Below are positions 28,318 to 35,636 of a stretch of DNA of 64,000 nucleotides, piece after piece. The notes beneath the pieces were generated by a model. That model saw only the letters and a program-made list of their open reading frames with translations. It was not told where the DNA came from and ran no database searches. This DNA is from Roseiarcus sp963816065 (GTDB taxonomy: Bacteria; Pseudomonadota; Alphaproteobacteria; Rhizobiales; Beijerinckiaceae). The stretch lies in contig CAWFJG010000032.1 in the NCBI GenBank assembly GCA_963816065.1, positions 86,669-150,668 of the forward strand. The letters run 5' to 3'. The stretch's first letter is position 1, and every line of letters begins with the position of its first letter. The position numbers were made by a program, and so were the translations under genes.

Positions 28318-28663
28318 ATGAGCGAAGACCGCTGTCGTCCGACCCCGTCACGATCAGCGCCAGCGCCGCCAGACGGCTGAACGCCATCCTCAAGGGCGAG
28401 GCGGGCGCAGCATTGCGCATCTCCGTCAAGGGCGGCGGCTGCTCGGGCTTCCAATATAGCCTACGACGTCGACCGGACCCGCGCCGAAGACGATTTCGTC
28501 GACGACCCGCGACGGGGCCACGGTGGTGATCGATCCCGTCTCGCTCGAAATGATGAAGGGCTCGGAAGTCGACTTCGTCGACGACTTGATGGGCCAGTCG
28601 TTCCGCATCAAGAACCCGAACGCCATCGCTTCCTGCGGCTGCGGGGTCAGCTTTTCAGTCTGA
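28318..28663 (+). CDS. erpA: Iron-sulfur cluster insertion protein, about three frameshifts
   Basis: A-type Fe-S carrier that hands clusters to apoproteins. Read across frames the product is VTISASAARRLNAILKGEAG, then LRISVKGGGCSGFQY, then GATVVIDPVSLEMMKGSEVDFVDD, and finally NPNAIASCGCGVSFSV. The three cluster cysteines are present (one in GGCSGF, two in CGCG). Indels are needed near 28340, 28458 and 28505. It is divergent from dgt, as in related genomes. The product would be ~110 residues, the family norm. Too broken to appear as one open frame but unmistakable. Confidence 0.88.
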
Positions 28664-28828
28664 TGGCGCCCCGTCGCGGGGTTGATCGAAGGTCCGCGCC
28701 AGCCAGTCGAGCATAACCCGGCGCTTCCCGTCCGCGACGGCAGGCGGTCGCGCTCCAGGCGCCCTGCGGCCCGACCCGTTTCGGACTCCCGCGAGCGACG
28801 GAGCCGGCCTGATGCTTTTCGCCTCGAG

Positions 28829-29047
28829 TCAGACGCAGCCTCTGGCGCGCCGCGCCTCATAGGCGACCCAGACCCGCTTTCCCGCGACCATGGCGCGATC
28901 GGTGACGCCCCGCAAGGAAAGATAGGCCTCGAGCTGTCGCCAGGTCTCGGCGTCCGGAAGATCGCGGTCGTCGCGAATGTGGCGAACGAAATCGCCGGCC
29001 GGATCGTCATCGGCGGGGCAGGTTTTGATGTAGGCGGCAAAAGACAT
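28829..29047 (-). CDS. YozE/SAM-like small protein
   Basis: A 72-residue product starting MSFAAYIKTCPADDDPAGDF at an ATG with AGGAG seven bases upstream. The pattern FxxYIK...DxPxGDFxxxIxxDxxLPD...WxxLxxYL is that of the YozE SAM-like family (DUF1250). Its function is unknown, and it is probably a small helical cytoplasmic protein. The last residues (RRARGCV) are unusual. It lies after erpA on the opposite strand. Confidence 0.7.
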   Translation of the reverse strand: MSFAAYIKTCPADDDPAGDFVRHIRDDRDLPDAETWRQLEAYLSLRGVTDRAMVAGKRVWVAYEARRARGCV

Positions 29048-30474
29048 GGCGGACTCCTGGGGCCCATTCGCCAAATAGCGCGATTCGGAGCGCGTGTCGC
29101 GCCCGGGGTCATGTCCGGCCCGTTTATCCCCCTCGACATGAACAGAGGCTGTAGAGCGCAGGGACGCCGTCGCCGGGGACCGCGACCGCTACGGACGCGA
29201 TCTGAGCCAAACCTCGTTACGGCGGCGGGACTGCGGGCCTGGACCCTGCGGCCTTGCTCGAGAAGCCACGGAAAGCGCGCGCCTCTCGAAGCCTCCTTTT
29301 GAGCGCGGGGGGCGCGCAAGGCCGGATTGATCGGCAAAACCCGGGCACGGAATCAATGTTTTCAAGGGCTTGCAGCAAGATATCCGGGCAACCCCCGGCC
29401 ATCGGGACGGCGGCGGAGGACCCTGCGGCCTCAGCCGAGGAGCAACGGAAAGAGCGCGCCTCCGAGCTCGCCTTGCCGGCGCCGGGGCCGCACGAGACGG
29501 CCCCGACCGCCAAAATCCCGGGCGCGGAAATCAATGTTTTCAAGGGCTTGCAGCGAGATCTCCGGGCGACCCCCGGCCATCGGGACGGCGGCGGAGGACC
29601 CTGCGGCCTCGCCCGAGGAGCGGCCGAAAGAGCGCGCCTCCAAGTCCGCCTTGCCGGCGCGGGGGCCGCACGAGACGGCTCCGACCGGCGAAACCCGGGC
29701 GCGGAATCAATGTTCTCAATGGCTTGCAGCGAGATTTCCGGGCGACCCCCGGCCATCGGGACGGCGGCGGAGGACCCTGCGGCCTCGCCCGAGGAGCGGC
29801 CGAAAGAGCGCGTCTCAAAGACCGCCTTGCGGGCGCAGGGAGCGCACGAGACGGCCCTGATCGGCAGAAATCCGGGCGCGGAATCAACGTTTTCAACGGT
29901 CTGCAGCCAATTTTCCGGGCGGCCGCGGCGGCCAGACCGGACGTTGCGCGGCCATAAAGGCAGACCTATCCGCCAAGCTCTCGGATCAAAGACCGAGGCC
30001 GCCGACGAAAAGGTTCCCCTATTCTTACGCACATTCAACATACGTCGTTAATCGCCATGCACACCCAGCTTGTCCCAAAGCGGAGGTTCGCTCGAAAGCC
30101 GCGTCGAGGCCCCCGTTTCGGATTCTTGCCCATCCGCATCTCGCCCCAGGACGCGCGATGCACTCTCTCACGAGGCCCTCGGCGACCTCGCTTGAACGCG
30201 GTTGCGCCGCGGCCGGCGGAGCGGTCCCAAGACGGGCGGCGCCCTTCCGGGCGGCGCTGCTACAGATATAGAACGCTAGCCGGAAAAAAGCAAGGTTATT
30301 GGCTCCATCTCCTAGCGAATTCGATCCATGCCGGTTCGGCCCAGGCCGGGTCCGTCGACCGGAATTCCCGGCGTCGCTCTTATAGCGCTTGTCATTGGTC
30401 CAAGCGGGAACGGCCCTCGTCGGCATGGCCGCGTCGAGCCAAGCCATGACGGCCGGCAGAACTGCCAGGCGCGG
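29048..30474. other. Long non-coding stretch holding the 177-bp tandem repeat
   Basis: About 1.4 kb without a convincing gene. The central part (29236–29940) is the tandem repeat described separately. Long open frames on both strands through it exist only because the repeat is GC-rich and its period is close to 59 codons. From 29940 to 30474 I see nothing recognisable: a minus-strand frame at 30025–30447 has no start signal or domain. Confidence 0.5.
29236..29940. repeat. Tandem repeat, period about 177 bp, three full and two partial copies
   Basis: The landmark AATCAATGTTTTCAA (with small changes) occurs at 29351, 29529, 29705 and 29882, giving spacings of 178, 176 and 177 bp. Each unit also has CCCGGGCGCGG just before it and CCATCGGGACGGCGGCGG inside. 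A partial copy precedes (29236–29350) and another follows (29882–29940). On the minus strand each unit codes LQAIENIDSAPGF followed by an Arg/Ala-rich stretch. A single dispersed copy of the landmark occurs at about 31945–32000. Confidence 0.9.
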
Positions 30475-30600
30475 CTAGGCCTGAAGGCAGGCGAGCAGAT
30501 CGGCGTTGATTTGGTCGGCGTGGGTGGTCGGCGTTCCGTGGGGATGCACGGGGTAGGACTTCAGCGTTCCGTGCTTCGGGAGTTTGACCAATCGCGCGCA
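30475..30600 (-). pseudogene. 3' relic of an alpha/beta-hydrolase (non-haem chloroperoxidase type)
   Basis: About 40 codons read LVKLPKHGTLKSYPVHPHGT then THADQINADLLACLQA and a stop at 30475. This matches the C-terminal end of the non-haem chloroperoxidase-like alpha/beta-hydrolases, where the catalytic histidine lies in the PHG motif. Nothing upstream continues the domain in any frame, and the AlkZ-like gene begins 77 bases further on. It is therefore a gene fragment. Confidence 0.65.
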
Positions 30601-30676
30601 GTAGCGCCATCGTGGGGACGCTCTTTGACGTCATCGATCCGCAGGGTGGCCAGTCTCAACGCTTCTCGCCACCCGC

Positions 30677-31979
30677 TCAGCCGTGAGAGGCCCTCCCCGA
30701 CGGCCCCGGCTCCGGCTCGACGGAAAGCGGCCCGGCCGCGGCTCGGAGCGTCGGGAAGACACGGTCGACGGCGGCGCCCGGCGCAAGGGCGAGGCGCGAG
30801 AGCCCGAGCCATGACGCCATCCGGCGAAGCTCCTCGATCAGCCGCTCCCCCGTGGAGGGCGGCGCGCCGGCTCGACATGCGCTCGCTGGATCATCAGCGT
30901 CGCCGCCTTGCGGTCCGCCTTCAGGTCGACGCGGGCGACGAGCGCGCCGTCCATGAGGAAGGGCAGCACGTAGTAGCCATGCTCGCGCCTGTGCGCCGGC
31001 GTATAGATTTCGAGCCGATAGCGGAAGCCGAACAGCCGTTCGGCGCGCGGACGGCGCCAAACCAGCGGATCGAACGGCGACAGCAGCGCCGCGCCTTCGA
31101 GCTTGCGGCCGGCGTTCGCGCCTTGTGCAGATAGGCCTGCTCCCGCCAACCGCGCACCCGCACGGGGATGAGCGTTCCCTCTTCGACCAGGCGCTCGATC
31201 GGCGCCCGCGCATCCGCAGCGGGGATGCGATAGTAGTCGCGCAAATCGTCCGCCGTCGCCACGCCGAGCGCCCGCGCCGAGCGCGCCAGCAGCGCCCGCC
31301 GGGCGTCGACGCCGCTCGGCGTGGGGAGGTTGAGAATCGCGCGCGGCAACGACTCGCTCCGGCAGGTCGTAGACGCGCTCGAAGCTGCCCCTGCGGTGGG
31401 TCGCCGCCACCAGCCCGGCCCAGAACAGCCATTCCAACGCGAGCTTGGCGGCGCTCCACACCCACATGCCCTTCGTCGCCCGGGTATCCGCGACATCGGA
31501 GGCGGCCAGCGGCCCCTCGGCCGCGATGCGGGCGAGCATGGCGTCGGCCTCGCCCCGCCTCTCCCTCGCGAAGGGTTCGAGCCCGCGCCACACGCCCTTG
31601 CCGCGCAGCGCGCGCGCCATCCGCCAGCGCAGCAGCGGTTGGCAGTCGATCGGCAGCAGCGACGCCTCGTGCCCCCAATATTCGAAGTACCGCCTGGGCT
31701 TGGCCGCCGTGACCGCGTCGAGCAGGGCGGGCTCGTAGGCACCGAGGCGAGAGTAGAGTGGCAGATAGTGAGCGCGCACGAGAATATTCACGCTGTCGAT
31801 CTGAAGAAGGCCAAGCCGGCCAATGCCCTTGCGCAGCTCGCCGCGCCGACAGCCTCGTCGCGACACAAAGCGTTGAAGCCTTGCGCCGTAAGGGCGACGC
31901 GACGGGCCTCGGAAGCGGAGAGTTCTGTCTTCAGGGGTGGGCTCCCGGGCGCGAATTCAATCTTTTCAATACCTTGCAA
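30677..31979 (-). CDS. AlkZ/YcaQ-like DNA glycosylase (winged-helix family), about four frameshifts
   Basis: Members unhook interstrand crosslinks or excise bulky bases. The N-terminal LSASEARRVALTAQGF is in one frame; near 31855 it shifts to GRLGLLQIDSVNILVRAHYLPLYSRLG, which contains the family's QID catalytic motif. Next come WGHEASLLPID and WVWSAAKLALEWLFWAGL, then a shift near 31340 to GVATADDLRDYY and one back near 31130 to LEGAALLSPFDPLVW and FGFRYRLEIYTPAHRREHGYYVLPFLMDG. A last shift near 30865 gives the end STGERLIEELRRMASWLGLSRLAL. The start is unresolved: the only upstream initiation codon in frame, TTG 31979, lies inside a copy of the LQxIExIxxAPG repeat. Confidence 0.85.
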
Positions 31980-32328
31980 CCGAACTTGCGGGCGCGCATC
32001 CCTCGAAACGGGTCGGGCTCCCAGTGCGAGCGGAGAGGAGCAATGTTGGCGAGCGTCTCATGTTTTCAGTAACGTTGAGCGCACAAATCTGTCACAAATC
32101 TCATTTTATCACATGATAAAACTGTTACATACTCGCCAGGAATTCAATTGGCCATCTCGCGAGGCGGATCCTTCTGATTCTCACAATTCCGAGCCTACCA
32201 CAATTTCCGCTTGTCAGGAAGCTCTTGCTGCCGCCTTTCTCGTGAACCGTCAACACTTCTTCCCGCGCGCCAATTCCTGCTAATTGTGCGCCACGGATAC
32301 AGGCGAGTCGCGGCGGGGTCTTCGGGGC
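31980..32328. other. Intergenic region with repeat end, AT-rich palindrome and hsd promoter
   Basis: The left part is the tail of the dispersed 177-bp-repeat copy. From about 32085 the DNA becomes AT-rich, which suits a promoter for the restriction-modification genes. It contains the inverted repeat described separately at 32104–32121. No gene is seen. Confidence 0.5.
32104..32121. promoter_or_regulatory. Perfect 8-bp inverted repeat upstream of hsdM
   Basis: TTTTATCA, two bases, TGATAAAA. The symmetric AT-rich half-sites about 210 bases before the hsdM start could be an operator or part of a promoter. A terminator is less likely because the stem is AT-only. Confidence 0.4.
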
Positions 32329-33785
32329 ATGTTCGAGCAGACGTTCAAGGCGATCGACGACGTCCTGTGGAAGGAGGCCGGCTGCACGACGGAACTCGAC
32401 TACACCGAGCAGACGTCGTGGCTCCTGTTCCTCAAATATCTGGACGACCTCGAGCACGAGCGGGCGCTGACGGCGCAACTGGAAGGCCGCGGCTACGCAT
32501 TCATCCTGGAACCGCAATTCCGCTGGTCGGCCTGGGCCGCGCCCAAGACGAAATCCGGCGAACTGGATCACAAAAAGACCCTGACCGGCGCCGGACTTGA
32601 TCGACTTTGTCAACCAGAAGCTCTGGCCCTATCTCGCGGGGTTCAAGACCAAGGCCGACCATCCTGACACGATCGAGTACAAGATCGGCGAGATATTCGG
32701 CGAGATCGGCAACAGGTTCCGCAGCGGCTACAGCTTACGCGACGCGCTCGACCTGATCGACGCGCTGCGCTTCCGCTCGCAGACCGAAAAGCACGAGCTA
32801 TCGCAACTCTACGAAGAGAAAATCAGCCGGATGGGCAACGCCGGCCGGAACGGCGGCGAGTATTACACGCCCCGCCCGCTCATCCGCGCGATGATCAAGG
32901 TGATCAAGCCCAGGATCGGCGAGCGCATCTACAACGGCGCTTGCGGCTCGGCGGGATTTTTGTGCGAATCGCTTCGACTACATCCGCGCGCACGGAAAAC
33001 TCACGACCGCTGACCTGCAGGACGCTGCAAACCAAAACCTTCTTCGGCAAGGAAAGAGAAGAGTACTCGCCTATGTGCTCGGGATCATGAACATGATCCT
33101 GCATGGGCTGGACGCGCCGAACATCGTCCATACCAACACGCTGGCCGAGAACATCCACGACATCCAGGAGAAGGACCGCTACACGTCATCCTCGCCAATC
33201 CGCCATTCGGCGGAAAGGAGCGGCCGGAGGTCCAGCAGAACTTTCGACATCCGCACCGGCGAGACGGCGTTCCTGTTCCTCCAGCATTTCATCAAGTCGC
33301 TGAAGGCGGGCGGCCGGGCCGGGATCGTCATCAAGAACACGTTCCTGTCGAACGGCGACAATGCCAGCGTGAGCCTGAGGCGCGAACTGCTGCAAAACTG
33401 CAACCTTCACACCGTGCTCGACATGCCGGCCGGCACGTTCCAGGGCGCGGGCGTCAAGACGGTGGTGCTGTTTTTCGAGAAGGGCGCGCCGACCCAAAGA
33501 ACGTGGTTCTACCAGTGCGATCCGGGCCGCACGCTCGGCAAGACAACACCGCTCAACGACGACGACCTCGCCGAGTTCGTGACGCTTCAGGCGACGAAGG
33601 CGGATTCGCCGAAAAGCTGGACGGTGGAGGCGACGCTCGATCCGCGGACCTTCGACCTGTCGGTGAAGAACCCGAACGGGGGCGAGGCGGTCGCGCATCG
33701 CTCGCCGTTGGAGATTCTTGAAGAGATCACAGCGTTGGACGCGGAGAGCGCGGAAGTCCTCGCGGGGATCAGGGCGCTGCTGTGA
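32329..33785 (+). CDS. hsdM: Type I restriction-modification system, DNA methyltransferase subunit, about six frameshifts
   Basis: N6-adenine methyltransferase that, with HsdS, modifies the recognition site and, with HsdR, restricts foreign DNA. The start MFEQTFKAIDDVLWKEAGCTTELDYTEQ is canonical. The AdoMet motif region reads YNGACGSAGFLCES. The catalytic NPPF (NPPFGGKERPEVQQNF) is encoded in the −1 frame around 33200–33240, flanked by a missing base near 33190 and an extra T near 33240. Other breaks lie near 32595, 32965, 33020 and 33060. The rest, TGETAFLFLQHFIKSLKAGGRAG to EVLAGIRALL, is normal. Its stop overlaps a GTG start of hsdS. Confidence 0.92.
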
Positions 33786-34998
33786 AAGCCACATGGAAGA
33801 GGAACGCTCGCTGAAGTTTGCACTATTGCGCGGCCGCCAAATCGAAGGAGTCGTAGAAACTGGGCGGGCTTCGACCCCGTTTCGTTCGTGCCGAAGGAAA
33901 ATCTTAGGAAGTCGAGAAGTCATTTTCCTGCGCAAGCGATATCAAACAACTATTGAGTCGCAGGAAGCTATACATATTTCAGGAACGGAGATGTTTTGCT
34001 GGCGAAAATAACTCCGTGCTATCGAAAATGGCAAGCTTGGGATCGCTACCGACCTGGTCAACTGGAATAGGTTTTGGATCTAGCGAATTTATTGTCTTCC
34101 GCCCCTGGGCGGAGAATTCCTCAGCCGAATGGCTGTTCTACTTCCTGTCCCAAGATGATTTTAGGCGCGAAGGCGCGGAACAAATGCAGGGCGCCGGGGG
34201 GCTACAAAAGGGTATCAAAGGGAGTTTATTGAGAGGTACCAAAATCCCGGTGCCGCCTATTCGGAGCAGCGGCGGATCGTCGGGATTCTCGATCAAGCGT
34301 TCGAGGGCATCGCGACTGTCGGCGCTAACGTCAAAGCAAATCTAGCAGCCTTGCGGGCGACTGCGGGTGCTCAAATGGACGTGCTTTTTCTTCACTCGGA
34401 AACGAAGGTAAATGAGTATACTCTTTCCGAAGTTTCCAAAACATTTGGACGGGGAACGTCCCGTCATCGTCCAAGGGGAGATCCCAAACTCGTAGGCGGC
34501 AAGTATCCCTTGATTCAAACGGGGGACATTGCCAATGCGAGACATCGCATCACTACATATACGCAGACCTACAATGAATTAGGCTTGTCACAAAGCAAGC
34601 TGTGGCCGCGAAGCACAGTTTGTATTGCCATCGTCGGCGCAAACGTTGCTGAGAGTGCGATACTCGATTTCGAAGCCTGCTTCCCGGATAGCGTCATTGG
34701 TATTATTGTAGATGTAAAGAGGACGACCCCTGATTACGTTCAATATTTACTTTCTGTCTGCAGACTGCAGCTGAAACAGGAAGGCAAGGGCACGGCAAGG
34801 GACAATATAAACATCGGGACATTTGCCGGTCGAAAATTCCCCTTTCCCACTCTTCACGCACAGAACGAGATCGTTCTTAGAGCGAACCGATTGCACGAGA
34901 GCATTGCGTCTGTTGAGGAGCTATATGACAAGAAGCTCTCCGCCCTCGAGGAACTGAAACAATCGCTTCTCCACCAAGCCTTCACAGGGCAGTTGTGA
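33782..34998 (+). CDS. hsdS: Type I restriction-modification system, specificity subunit, frameshifted
   Basis: Sets the DNA target of the complex through two target-recognition domains. The GTG overlapping the hsdM stop is the likely start. Recognisable pieces in different frames are GFDPVSFVPKENL, YFRNGDVLLAKITPCY, FGSSEFIVFRPWAE, then a conserved spacer helix SEQRRIVGILDQAFEGIATV, the second domain (YPLIQTGDIANARHRI, WPRSTVCIAIVGANVAESAIL) and the closing coiled segment ELYDKKLSALEELKQSLLHQAFTGQL. At least four indels are needed in the first half; the second half is intact. The gene is clearly richer in A and T than hsdM and hsdR, as is usual for recombining specificity genes. Confidence 0.88.
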
Positions 34999-35124
34999 GC
35001 GGTGGGCGTCCCTCGACCGTCATGGTCGGGACGATCCCCGGAGATCACGTCCGCGGGCGGCGATGACGGAACGGGGCGCGATTCAGGGCCATGAACAACG
35101 CCGAGACCAGCGCCGAAGCGCGTC

Positions 35125-35322
35125 TCAGAACGCCTTTGGCAATCCGGCCTGTCGAAGGATGGCGTTCGCGGTGTGCCGGCTCGGGATGCCGATCGGAACG
35201 GCGAAATTCCGCTCCGTGATCGGGCTGCGCCAGATTTCGTGGCTGCCCCGGCCCTGCCGCACGAGGAAACACCCGGCGGCGCGCAACACGTCACGCAAAG
35301 GCCGGTCGAAGGCCGGCGCCAC
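35125..35322 (-). CDS. hicA: HicA-family toxin (mRNA interferase)
   Basis: A 65-residue product with GTG start directly after the stop of the upstream antitoxin-like gene. The sequence LRAAGCFLVRQGRGSHEIWRSP...VPIGIPSRHTANAILRQAGL is the HicA double-stranded-RNA-binding fold. The key histidine is in GSHEIW. HicA cleaves mRNA until bound by its antitoxin. It lies on the minus strand between hsdS and hsdR. The gene appears complete. Confidence 0.85.
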   Translation of the reverse strand: MAPAFDRPLRDVLRAAGCFLVRQGRGSHEIWRSPITERNFAVPIGIPSRHTANAILRQAGLPKAF

Positions 35323-35553
35323 TCACGCCGCCTGCGCTTCGCGCAGAGCGTTGATCTGAATGAAAATCGAATCGGGATCGACGCCCGGATGATTGTCTGG
35401 CGCGAGGTCGAGGGCCATCAGCGAAATTTTCCTCATCAGGCCGTCGAGCGTCGGATCGTCGGCGGCAGCCGGAATTTCGTCGCTGCTTCCGCTCCACACC
35501 GCAGCCTCAGCGTCCCAGATCGCCGAAACAGTGAAAATGATCGGTTTGGCCAT
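35323..35553 (-). CDS. DUF1902/HicB-like antitoxin
   Basis: A 76-residue protein starting MAKPIIFTVSAIWDAEAAVW with the DUF1902 pattern (beta-strand, WD-E-VW, then a helical tail LDGLMRKISLMALDLAP). DUF1902 proteins resemble the partial RNase-H fold of HicB and are commonly paired with HicA. Its stop abuts the hicA GTG start, giving the usual coupled order. The C-terminus lacks a DNA-binding domain, so autoregulation would need another part. Confidence 0.75.
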   Translation of the reverse strand: MAKPIIFTVSAIWDAEAAVWSGSSDEIPAAADDPTLDGLMRKISLMALDLAPDNHPGVDPDSIFIQINALREAQAA

Positions 35554-35636
35554 TTCCGGTCCGATGCTATTCCCATGCCGGGTTGCGGCAGAGTTTGTAA
35601 TCCTACCATGGTCGGGGCGCCTTTGCGAGAAACGCC

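Noticed and set aside
22510..28663. Reading nagZ, the SPOR gene, argS, dgt and erpA as true pseudogenes
   Set aside because: All five in a conserved block are broken in the same single-base manner with conserved sequence on both sides; argS and erpA are normally essential. Sequence error is the simpler explanation.
29217..30041. Long minus-strand ORF of 274 codons through the tandem repeat
   Set aside because: Openness follows from high GC and a period near a multiple of three. Copies fall in different frames, there is no ribosome-binding site, and composition is Arg/Ala/Pro-rich without a domain.
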